Positions 7,427 to 14,418 of a stretch of DNA of 22,054 bases are shown in pieces; positions within the stretch are counted from its first letter, which is position 1, and every line of letters starts with the position of its first letter. This DNA comes from Planctomycetota bacterium (lineage in GTDB: Bacteria; Planctomycetota; UBA1135; UBA2386): positions 1-22,054 of the forward strand of contig JAEUHU010000336.1 in assembly GCA_016793305.1 (NCBI GenBank), given 5' to 3'. Made by a program: the position numbers and the translations under genes. The notes beneath the pieces were generated by a model. That model was not told the DNA's origin. It made no database searches and was given only the letters and a program-made list of their open reading frames with translations.

Positions 7427-8521
7427 TCACTCCTCCGCCCGGTCCGAGCGGGCGTCTGACGAGGGTTGGTGGAAGGCGCGGTCGAACTCGATGCGGAACG
7501 GGCTGCCCGGTGTGCGATGGACGTGCAGGTCGCCGTCGATCTGGCGCACCAGGCCCTGCACCATCCGGAAGCCGAGCCCGCGGGTGCGCGGCGTCTCGAT
7601 CGCGACCTCCGGCGGCAGGCCGCGGCCGTCGTCCGCGACCTCGAGGCAGCCACGCCGTTCGCCGATGGCTTCGAATCGCACCTGCACGGAGCCCCCGGCC
7701 TCGGTGAACGCGTGCTTCAGCGCGTTGGTGATCAGCTCGTGCAGGATCAACCCGATCGGGATCGCCACCTGCACGTCGAGCACCAGCGGTTCGGCGTGCA
7801 CCTGCACCCGCACGTCGGAGCGGTTCGGCAGGTAGGAACGGGCCAGCATCTGCACCAGCTCGCGCACGTAGTCGCCACCGTCCAGCGAGGCGAGGTTGCC
7901 GCTCGAGTAGAGCTTCTCGTGGATCAACGCCATCGTGCGCACGCGCGTCTGGCACTCCTCGAACAACGCCCGGTACCGCTCGTCCTCGACGTTGTTGGTC
8001 TGCAGGCTCAGCAAGCTCGACACCACCTGCATGTTGTTCTTCACGCGATGGTGGATCTCGCGCAGCAGGGTCTCCTTCTCCAGCAGCGACGCGCGCAGCA
8101 TCGCTTCGCTGCGCTTGCGCGCGCTGATGTCGATGATCGCCGCCAGCACGAACGTGCCCTCGCTCGTGCGGATCGGGTTGAGGCCGATCTCGATCGGCAC
8201 CTCGGCACCGTCGCCGCGGAGGCCGAACAGGTCGCGGCCCTCGCCCATCGCGCGGACCACCGGGTCGACGAAGTAGCCGCGCCGCCGTTCCGGGTGCTCG
8301 GCGCGGAAGCGCTCCGGCACGAGCCGCTCGACCGAGCTGCCGACCAGCTCGTCGCCGCGGTAGCCGAACAACCGGCACGCCTGCACGTTGGCGAGGCGCA
8401 CGCCGCCGTCGGCGGCGACCAGCAGCATCGCACTCGGCGACGCATCGAAGATCTGCCGCAGCATGTCCGCTGACGGCAATCCGCCGGCATCCGCACGCTC
8501 CTGTCGAGACGAGTGGGCCAA
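7427..8521 (-). CDS. PAS-domain histidine kinase of the HisKA_2 type
   Basis: The 364-residue cytoplasmic kinase has a PAS domain at about 20-135 (FDASPSAMLLVAADGG, ending DISARKR). A HisKA_2 dimerisation/phosphoacceptor domain follows at about 150-225, with EIHHRVKNNMQ and H158 as the probable phosphosite. The HATPase domain carries N266 (HELITNALKH), G1 DDGRGLP (297-303) and RGLGFRMV (314-321). There is no signal peptide or membrane segment, so it senses an internal cue. The start is TTG at 8521. I chose it because GGAGGA lies 4 nt upstream, while the next in-frame ATG (codon 20) has no ribosome site and sits at the PAS boundary. HisKA_2 kinases commonly phosphorylate stand-alone or N-terminal receivers, which suits the hybrid kinase immediately downstream. 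Confidence 0.9.
   Translation of the reverse strand: MAHSSRQERADAGGLPSADMLRQIFDASPSAMLLVAADGGVRLANVQACRLFGYRGDELVGSSVERLVPERFRAEHPERRRGYFVDPVVRAMGEGRDLFGLRGDGAEVPIEIGLNPIRTSEGTFVLAAIIDISARKRSEAMLRASLLEKETLLREIHHRVKNNMQVVSSLLSLQTNNVEDERYRALFEECQTRVRTMALIHEKLYSSGNLASLDGGDYVRELVQMLARSYLPNRSDVRVQVHAEPLVLDVQVAIPIGLILHELITNALKHAFTEAGGSVQVRFEAIGERRGCLEVADDGRGLPPEVAIETPRTRGLGFRMVQGLVRQIDGDLHVHRTPGSPFRIEFDRAFHQPSSDARSDRAEE
7431..7436 (-). promoter_or_regulatory. Shine-Dalgarno (GGAGGA) for the hybrid kinase
   Basis: GGAGGA lies inside the last codons of the upstream kinase gene, 7 nt before the ATG at 7423. It is one of the few strong ribosome sites in the window and fixes the start of the hybrid kinase. 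Confidence 0.8.
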
Positions 8522-8525
8522 TCCG

Positions 8526-8531
8526 TCCTCC
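8526..8531 (-). promoter_or_regulatory. Shine-Dalgarno (GGAGGA) supporting a TTG start
   Basis: GGAGGA on the minus strand lies 4 nt before TTG at 8521 (AGGAGG gives 5 nt). It is a near-perfect anti-16S complement and decides the use of TTG for the PAS/HisKA_2 kinase. Confidence 0.65.
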
Positions 8532-8657
8532 TGGTCCTGGGGCTTCCATCATGCCCGAGGAATCCCGAGCACGGCCGTCCATGTTTTCCCGGATCGCTCG
8601 TAGAACCGCCGCCTCGGCGCTCGCATCCACCCTCGGCGCGCCGACGATGCCCCACCG

Positions 8658-10742
8658 ATGACGCAGCCTCCCCATCCGTCGTCCTCCCTCGTCCACCCGA
8701 CCGACGTGCTCGTGCTGGGCGGAGGCTTCGCCGGCGTGCGCGCCGCCCAGCGCCTCGAACGCCTGCTGCCGCGCGACACCGTGGTCACCCTGGTCAGTGC
8801 CGAGAACTACTTCGTGTTCCAGCCGCTGCTGCCCGAGGTCGTCGGCGCCAGCCTGTCGCCCTCGCACGTGATCAGCCCGCTGCGGCACCTGCTGCGCCGG
8901 ACCCGCGTGGTGCGAGGGGACGTGGCGGCGATCGAACTCGCAGCACCCGGCGCCGACCACGGCGGCGTCGTCACCGTCACCGCCGAGGGCGTCGACGAGC
9001 GCATCGCCTTCCGGGCCCGGCACCTGGTCCTGGCGCTGGGCTCGATCGTCGACGTGCGGCGCATCCCCGGCATGGCCGAGCACGCACTGATGATGAAGAA
9101 CGTGGCCGATGCCTTGACCCTCCGTCATGCCATCGTGACCCGACTCGAGCGCGCCGTGCTCGAGCCCGACCCGGCCGAACGCGCCGCCCTGCTGACCTTC
9201 GTGGTGGTCGGCGGCGGCTTCTCCGGTGTCGAGACCGCGGCCGAGATCTTCGACCTGGTGCGCGGCGCGCGCCGCTACTTCCCAGCACTGGCCGGCGACC
9301 CGCACCGCGTGGTCTGCGTGCACTCGCGCGAACGCATCCTCCCCGAACTCGACGCGCGGCTCGGCGCGCACGCGCTGGCCGTGCTGCAGAAGCGAGGCGT
9401 CGAGTTCCGGCTGAACGCGCGCACGCGCGCGGCCTCCCGCGAGGGCGTGCACCTCGACGGCGGCGAGCTGATCGCCACCCGCACCATCGTCTGCACGATC
9501 GGCAACGCGCCGCACCCGGCGCTGGCCGCGTTCGCGCGCCCGGAGGACGGGCGGCTGCCGACCGACGAGTTCCTGCACCTGCAGGGCCATACGCGCGTCT
9601 GGGCACTCGGCGACTGCGCCGTGGTCGCCGACGGCCACGGCGGCATCTCGCCGCCGACCGCGCAGTTCGCGTCGCGGCAGGGCGACACCATGGCGCAGAA
9701 CCTCGCGGCGACGCTGTCGGGTGGCAAGCTCCGCCCGTTCCGCCACAAGAGCCAGGGGCAGCTGGCGACGCTCGGCCACCTCAACGCGGTCGCCGCGATC
9801 GGCAAGCTGCGCATCACCGGGTTCTTCGCCTGGTGGCTGTGGCGCACGATCTACCTGCTGAAGCTGCCGCGCTTCGAACGCAAGCTGCGCGTGGTGATCG
9901 ACTGGACACTGAGCCTGTTCTTCCCGCGCGACCTCAACGCGCTGGCGCTGCAGCCGTCGCAGGGCCACGCCGCCGTGCACCTCGAAGCCGGCGAGGTGCT
10001 GTTCCACCAGGGCGACCCGAGTGCGGCGTTCTACGTGGTGCAGAGCGGCCGCATCCTGCTGCAGCGCTGCGACGAGAGCGGCTGCGAGGTCGCCAGCGAC
10101 CATCTGGGGCCTGGCGAGCACTTCGGCGAAGGCTCGCTGCTGCGCCGCAAGGTGCGCGCGACCACGGCGATCGCCGCCGAGCCGACCACGGTGCTGGCCT
10201 TCCCGGCGCGCGAGTTCGCGACGCTGACGCGCTGCTTCGCCGGGCTGCGCAAGCTGCTCGACGCGACCTCGCGGCGCTTCCAGCCGGCCAACGCGATCCT
10301 GCCGGCCTGGGTGACCCCGACGCACCTGCGCGAGCCGGTCCGCACGGTGATGACGTCCCCGGTCGTGACGATGGCGCCGGGGGCCACGCTGCAGGACTGC
10401 ATCCAGTCGCTGCTCGACCGCCGCATCCACGCGTTCCCGCTGGTCGACGCCGACGGGCGCCTCGACGGCATCGTCACCAGCACCGACGTGTTCGGGGCGC
10501 TGCGCAGCGACGTCGACCTGAAGCAGCCGCTGGCCGCGCTCGCCAGCAAGACGGTGCAGTGCGTGACCGCCGACGCGCCGATCGAACGCGCCGTCGAGAT
10601 CATGCGCCGCCGCGACGTGAAGCACGTGGTCGTGGTCGACGGCGAGCGCCGCGTGGTCGGCATGGTGTCGATCAAGGACGTGCTGCGGCTGGTGTTGGCG
10701 CACGCACCCAGCGCGACCCCGACGGCGACCTCGACCCGCTGA
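8658..10742 (+). CDS. Type II NADH dehydrogenase-like flavoprotein fused to cNMP-binding and tandem CBS domains
   Basis: The 694-residue product has three parts. Residues 15-430 are an NDH-2-like FAD/NAD(P) oxidoreductase: FAD-binding GGGFAG (21-26), the NAD-site GGGFSG (185-190), and ALGDC (316-320). The motif AQFASRQG (335-342) falls where NDH-2 enzymes have AQxAxQ, with Arg340 in place of the second Gln. A C-terminal membrane-anchoring amphipathic stretch, GFFAWWLWRTIYLLKLP, spans 388-404. Residues about 437-535 are a cyclic-nucleotide-binding domain with the phosphate-cassette pattern FGEGSLLRRKVRATT (489-503; R500 would hold the phosphate). Residues 562-682 are two CBS motifs (GIVTSTDVF, GMVSIKDVL). 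It would pass electrons from NADH to quinone at the inner membrane, with both sensor domains probably regulatory. It is divergent from the kinase pair, 136 bp apart. There is no Shine-Dalgarno at the ATG. Confidence 0.88.
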   Translation: MTQPPHPSSSLVHPTDVLVLGGGFAGVRAAQRLERLLPRDTVVTLVSAENYFVFQPLLPEVVGASLSPSHVISPLRHLLRRTRVVRGDVAAIELAAPGADHGGVVTVTAEGVDERIAFRARHLVLALGSIVDVRRIPGMAEHALMMKNVADALTLRHAIVTRLERAVLEPDPAERAALLTFVVVGGGFSGVETAAEIFDLVRGARRYFPALAGDPHRVVCVHSRERILPELDARLGAHALAVLQKRGVEFRLNARTRAASREGVHLDGGELIATRTIVCTIGNAPHPALAAFARPEDGRLPTDEFLHLQGHTRVWALGDCAVVADGHGGISPPTAQFASRQGDTMAQNLAATLSGGKLRPFRHKSQGQLATLGHLNAVAAIGKLRITGFFAWWLWRTIYLLKLPRFERKLRVVIDWTLSLFFPRDLNALALQPSQGHAAVHLEAGEVLFHQGDPSAAFYVVQSGRILLQRCDESGCEVASDHLGPGEHFGEGSLLRRKVRATTAIAAEPTTVLAFPAREFATLTRCFAGLRKLLDATSRRFQPANAILPAWVTPTHLREPVRTVMTSPVVTMAPGATLQDCIQSLLDRRIHAFPLVDADGRLDGIVTSTDVFGALRSDVDLKQPLAALASKTVQCVTADAPIERAVEIMRRRDVKHVVVVDGERRVVGMVSIKDVLRLVLAHAPSATPTATSTR

Positions 10743-10758
10743 CCGCGTGCTCGGTCAG
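10739..10758. terminator. Hairpin containing both convergent stop codons
   Basis: CTGACCG (10739-10745) pairs with CGGTCAG (10752-10758) across a 6-nt loop. The TGA of the oxidoreductase (10740-10742) and the TGA of the opposing methyltransferase (10755-10757) both lie within the stem arms. There is no T tract on either side, so intrinsic termination is uncertain. Its position suits a compact bidirectional transcript end. Confidence 0.4.
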
Positions 10759-11945
10759 GCAAAGGCCAGCAGCGCGTCGAGTGCGTGTTCGCGGATGCCG
10801 AAGAAGCTGCGGAACGCGTCGATCGCGGCCTTCGCCACCGCGCGCGCACCGGCATCCGGCGCCGTCGCCGTGCGCACCGCCGCGAGCATCAGGTTCTTGC
10901 CGGTGTGCTCGCCGTCGACGAACTCGATCGCCTTGGTGCGGTAACCCGCCCACTCGAGCACCAGCGTGCGCAGGCCGTCGGTGGCCCACTCGGCCATGCG
11001 TTCGGCGAACAGGCCGTGTGCCAGTACCGGCGCCAGCGGTTCGGGCCTGCCGAGCTGCGGCCGCACCTGCTGGTGGCAGCACGGCGCCACCACGATCAGC
11101 CGGGCACCGGCCCGAACGCCGCGGGCGATCGCGTGGTCGGTCGCGGTGTTGCAGGCGTGCAGCGCGATCAGCGCGTCGACCCGCTGCAGCGGCACGTGCT
11201 CGATGTCGCCAGCTTCGAACCGCAGGCCGGGACCGGCCACTTCGCCGGCCAGCTTCGCCGCCTGCTCGACCAGTTCGGGCCGCGTCTCGACGCCGAGCAC
11301 CTGCGCGTTCCGGTGCAGCACCTTCGCGGCGAGATGCCACGCCGCGAACGTCAGGTGGCCCTTGCCGCAGCCGGCGTCGACGATCGTCAACGGTTCCGCT
11401 GCGTCCTTGGGCTTGTCGAAGTCGGCGTCGCGCGCCAAGTGCGACAGGATCTCGGTGTAGCGCTCGAGCTGCTGCAGCTTGTGCGCGAGATGCGGCCGCG
11501 CCTTGCCGTCGGCACCGACCAACCCGAGCCCGAACAGCCACGGCTGCGCTGCACTGCCGAGCAGGGTCCACTTGTTCGCGTCGTGCGCCCGCGGTGGCGG
11601 CGCCTTCGTGCTCGGCTTGTGGCGGATCAGCTTGCCGTCGCCGTCGCCCAGCTGCAGCTGCCAGTCGGCACTGGTCGTCGCCAGCATCGCCGCGCGGTAG
11701 TCCCGCCGCAGCTTCTGCTCGACGAACGCCAGCGCCTCCGGGAACGGCACGTTCTGCGTGGTGTCGCGCCGCTGCTCGCGGAGCGTGAACGACAGGTGCC
11801 GCTGCCCCTTCAGCTCGATCAGCTTGCCGACGATGCGCTGCACGGGTTCGTCGGGCCGCTGCGGCGACGACAGGGTCAGACGGACGAAGCCGTCGTCGGC
11901 GCAGCTCTTGGCGAGCTGCTGGAGGAACGAGGGAAGGGCGGCCAC
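10755..11945 (-). CDS. Class I SAM-dependent methyltransferase (Methyltransf_32 type)
   Basis: Numbered from the GTG at 11945 the protein has 396 residues. The N-terminal 180 residues form a domain I do not recognise (LPSFLQQLAKSCADD near the start). A Rossmann methyltransferase follows. SAM motif I is VDAGCGKGH (189-197), motif II acidic is GVET, and the signature HACNTATDHA (263-272) precedes APCCHQQ (287-293). This His/Cys-rich combination is typical of Methyltransf_32 proteins, whose bacterial members have no settled substrate; RNA or protein is possible. An ATG at 12029 would extend it by 28 low-complexity residues, but that codon overlaps the start codon of the divergent gene, so I prefer GTG. 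No Shine-Dalgarno supports either choice. The gene is convergent with the oxidoreductase, with 12 nt between stops. Confidence 0.82.
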   Translation of the reverse strand: MAALPSFLQQLAKSCADDGFVRLTLSSPQRPDEPVQRIVGKLIELKGQRHLSFTLREQRRDTTQNVPFPEALAFVEQKLRRDYRAAMLATTSADWQLQLGDGDGKLIRHKPSTKAPPPRAHDANKWTLLGSAAQPWLFGLGLVGADGKARPHLAHKLQQLERYTEILSHLARDADFDKPKDAAEPLTIVDAGCGKGHLTFAAWHLAAKVLHRNAQVLGVETRPELVEQAAKLAGEVAGPGLRFEAGDIEHVPLQRVDALIALHACNTATDHAIARGVRAGARLIVVAPCCHQQVRPQLGRPEPLAPVLAHGLFAERMAEWATDGLRTLVLEWAGYRTKAIEFVDGEHTGKNLMLAAVRTATAPDAGARAVAKAAIDAFRSFFGIREHALDALLAFA

Positions 11946-12011
11946 GGGCGGGCGATGATGCGGGTGTGCGGGGGCTGGCACAACGACGGGGCTGGACGGT
12001 TGTCGGGCGAG

Positions 12012-12017
12012 GGAGGA
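12012..12017 (+). promoter_or_regulatory. Shine-Dalgarno (GGAGGA) for the exported protein gene
   Basis: GGAGGA ends 10 nt before the ATG at 12028. It supports that start and places the ribosome site in what would otherwise be methyltransferase coding sequence if the ATG at 12029 were used. Confidence 0.55.
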
Positions 12018-12027
12018 TCGTCTGCGC

Positions 12028-13098
12028 ATGCGTTGCGGCTCGCTCCTCCTGCCGGTGGCGTCGGCGATGTGCGCCTTGCTCGGAGCGACGTGGCTGGCGC
12101 CTCGCCTGCAGGCCCAGGAACCGCGGAATCAGGAGCTGTCAGCCCAGGACCTTCGACCACCAACTCCGCGGGCCCCCGACCGCGAACTGCTCGCTCTGCG
12201 CATCCTGCGTGAAACGCTCGACAGGGTGCCAGGTCAGGAACGTTGGCTTGGCTACCCGCCGCAGCAGGAAGCTGGGCCACGAATGCCTGGGTGCGGGAAC
12301 GACCTGTTCCTGTTCCCGGAGTTCGCCAACGAACGCCTCTACGCCCTGTTTCGCTCCTACGACCTGCAGCCGGTCCGCAGCGTGCTCGTGATCGGCGACC
12401 ACCTGCACGCGCGCCTCGACGGCATGGATCCCGTCCGGCGGATCGGCTGGAAGTTGCTGAGCCCGAGGTCGAACGACTTGGAGGACGAAGCGGAGCTCGA
12501 CCGACTGTCGGACACCGCGACGATCTTCGTGGCCTCGGCTCCGGCGCGGTCAACCCACTGTGTGCCCCACCTGCTCGCGGCGATCGAGTGGCTCGACGCC
12601 CACACCGACGGGGTCGACGTCGGGGCGAGCGCGTTGGCCTGGCAGCGCCTGCAGAATGCCGCACTCCCGCTTCCCCCCGGTGCTGCCGTTGTCCAAGGTC
12701 CCGACGAGCGCGGCATCGTGCGCTTCCGCCTCGCGGCCGCCGCGACCTGGACCATCGACAGTCGGGCCCTCGCTTGGCACGAACGGCGCGGCCCGTTCGC
12801 AAGTGGGAACGACGTGCTCGCCACCCCGTCGACCCCGCTCCAGGCGCCCCAGTCCACCGCTGGCTCTCCGACGATCGTGCAGCTCGAACTGCGCGTCGAG
12901 CAAGCGGACCCGCTGGCCGGCAAGCTGCGGCAGAGCACCACGGTGCCCGGCGTCGCCGATGCGACACGCGGCGCGCGCGCGACGTTCGTGATGCCGAGCA
13001 CGTTCGACGCGGCGTCACCCTTCACGATCGAGTTGCAGCTCGCTCCGGGCGACTACGAGATGCGCCCCTGGTTGCACGTCGGGCTTCCCGCGCGCTGA
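12028..13098 (+). CDS. Exported protein of unknown function
   Basis: This 356-residue protein has a clear signal peptide (residues 1-29, hydrophobic SLLLPVASAMCALLGATWLA, cleavage after LQA). I do not recognise a family. The mature protein has a helical first part (residues about 45-75) and a mixed central region with VRSVLVIGDHLHARLDG and a segment rich in Asp and Leu. A Pro-rich stretch follows near 265-285, and the C-terminus is beta-rich, ending with LAPGDYEMRPWLHVG. Only four cysteines are seen, two of them in the signal peptide. The coding frame is supported by the signal peptide, the GGAGGA site and a stop 39 bp before the next gene on the same strand. Third-position G+C looks slightly lower than in its neighbours. 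Confidence 0.7.
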   Translation: MRCGSLLLPVASAMCALLGATWLAPRLQAQEPRNQELSAQDLRPPTPRAPDRELLALRILRETLDRVPGQERWLGYPPQQEAGPRMPGCGNDLFLFPEFANERLYALFRSYDLQPVRSVLVIGDHLHARLDGMDPVRRIGWKLLSPRSNDLEDEAELDRLSDTATIFVASAPARSTHCVPHLLAAIEWLDAHTDGVDVGASALAWQRLQNAALPLPPGAAVVQGPDERGIVRFRLAAAATWTIDSRALAWHERRGPFASGNDVLATPSTPLQAPQSTAGSPTIVQLELRVEQADPLAGKLRQSTTVPGVADATRGARATFVMPSTFDAASPFTIELQLAPGDYEMRPWLHVGLPAR

Positions 13099-13137
13099 AT
13101 CGTTGCCGAAGCGGCCCCACGCCGCTCCGATGCCGCG

Positions 13138-14364
13138 ATGTTCGTCGCGATGTCCACGGAGATGGTCGGCGGCCTGGTGTTCGGGGCCGGGGCGCTGCTC
13201 GGCTGGGCGATGGCGGCCGCGGCGCGGCGGCAGGACCACAAGACGTTCGTGCTGGCGCGTGCGCCGGCCCTGCCGATCCGGTCGTTGAGCGACCACGACG
13301 ACGCGTGGCTGCGCGGCGTCGTGCACCCGCACCAGACCCTGCTGCGCTGCCCGTGGTTCGACCTCGACTGCGTCGCGTTCCAGTACACGCGCGAACGCCA
13401 GCACACGATCACCGAGCGCGACAGCGACGGCAAGACGCGCACGCGCACCGAGTGGCGCACCGAGGTCAGCGAGGGCAAGGCCGTGCCGTTCGTGCTCGAC
13501 GACGGCCAGCGCATCGTCGTCGACCTGCCAGCCGGCGCCAACGAGGCGATGCGCAGCACGGGCTACGACCACCAGTGGGGCGACCTGCGCCACTCGGCGC
13601 AGGTGCTCGAGCCGGGCACGCAGGTCAGCGTGCTCGGGGTGAAGCGCGACGACGGCACGTTCGGGCCGAAGGCCGAGGTGCCGCTGCTGGTGACGCGACA
13701 GTCGCGCGAACAGCGGGTCGCGAGCTCCGCGAGCAGCGAGAACTGGCTGCTGTTCTTCGCGATGTTCCTGCCGTTCGCCGGCCTCACCACCGCCGCCGGG
13801 CTGTGGCTGTCGGCCCAGAACGCGCTCGGCTGGCTCGCCGCCGCGGCGATCGGGCTGCTGGCCCTGCTGCCGCAGTGGTGGATGTTGACGCACAATCGCC
13901 TGGTGCGTCTGCGCCAGCAGGTGCGCGCGACGCAGCAGCAGATCGACATCGAGCTGGCGCAGCGTTCGGTCCTGGTGCCGAACCTGGTCGAAGTCGTGAA
14001 GGGCTACGTGGCGCACGAACAGGAGCTGCTGACGAAGCTGACGGCGATCCGCAGCGGCGGCGACGTCGACGCCAAGGTGCGCGGCGAACGCGCGGCGGTG
14101 TCGGCGACCCGTGCCGTGCTGTTGCTGCACGAGCGTCATCCGAACCTGAAGGCCGACACGCTGTATCGCGACCTGCACGACCGGCTGTGGGCGATCGAGG
14201 AGAAGATCGCGCACGCGCGCGGCATGTACAACGACGTGGTCAGCGAGTGGAACAACCGGCTCGAGCAGTTCCCGTCGTCGTTCGTCGCCGGCGTGTGCCG
14301 CTATCGGCCGGCGACCCTGTTCGCCGCCGAATGCGACGAGCAGCTGCCGCCGCGGCTGTCGTAG
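13138..14364 (+). CDS. GIDE-domain/LemA-domain membrane protein
   Basis: The 408-residue protein begins with one membrane segment (about 8-28). A GIDE-type domain (as in MUL1/MULAN E3 ligases, without the RING) follows at about 38-185: FVLARAPALPIRSL, RGVV, CPWFDLDCVAFQY, WRTEVSEGKAVPFVLDDG, LEPGTQVSVLG. Two further membrane segments lie at about 203-224 and 229-250. The C-terminus is a LemA domain: HNRLVRLRQQV, a helix with IDIELAQRSVLVPNLVEVVK, GYVAHEQELL, and the late YNDVVSEWNN element. LemA proteins are membrane-anchored four-helix proteins without a proven activity. Here the LemA bundle follows the third membrane segment, so GIDE and LemA domains probably face the same side. The start could also be the ATG at 13150 or 13162. 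It lies 39 bp after the exported protein gene. Confidence 0.85.
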   Translation: MFVAMSTEMVGGLVFGAGALLGWAMAAAARRQDHKTFVLARAPALPIRSLSDHDDAWLRGVVHPHQTLLRCPWFDLDCVAFQYTRERQHTITERDSDGKTRTRTEWRTEVSEGKAVPFVLDDGQRIVVDLPAGANEAMRSTGYDHQWGDLRHSAQVLEPGTQVSVLGVKRDDGTFGPKAEVPLLVTRQSREQRVASSASSENWLLFFAMFLPFAGLTTAAGLWLSAQNALGWLAAAAIGLLALLPQWWMLTHNRLVRLRQQVRATQQQIDIELAQRSVLVPNLVEVVKGYVAHEQELLTKLTAIRSGGDVDAKVRGERAAVSATRAVLLLHERHPNLKADTLYRDLHDRLWAIEEKIAHARGMYNDVVSEWNNRLEQFPSSFVAGVCRYRPATLFAAECDEQLPPRLS

Positions 14365-14418
14365 GAACGCCGCGGCGGCTCGGGAGAGGAGCGACGTCGC
14401 GGCCCCTTCGTCTCAGCT

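Noticed and set aside
3719..7459. Plus-strand open frame of about 1,250 codons opposite the M14 and hybrid kinase genes
   Set aside because: Same composition artefact. The opposite strand carries zinc-site and kinase motifs in order.
8522..8657. Defined promoters or an operator in the divergent kinase/oxidoreductase gap
   Set aside because: The gap has some A/T-rich bases (TGTTTTCCC, CGTAGAAC) but no paired -35/-10 boxes or palindrome that I can defend.
6726..10703. Minus-strand open frame of about 1,325 codons opposite the oxidoreductase and overlapping the kinases
   Set aside because: No recognisable domain. It conflicts with two well-supported genes and with the oxidoreductase on the plus strand.
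14365..14418. Terminator between the LemA and secreted protein genes
   Set aside because: Only short G+C palindromes (CGCCGCGGCG, GCGACGTCGC) are present, with no convincing stem-loop or T tract.
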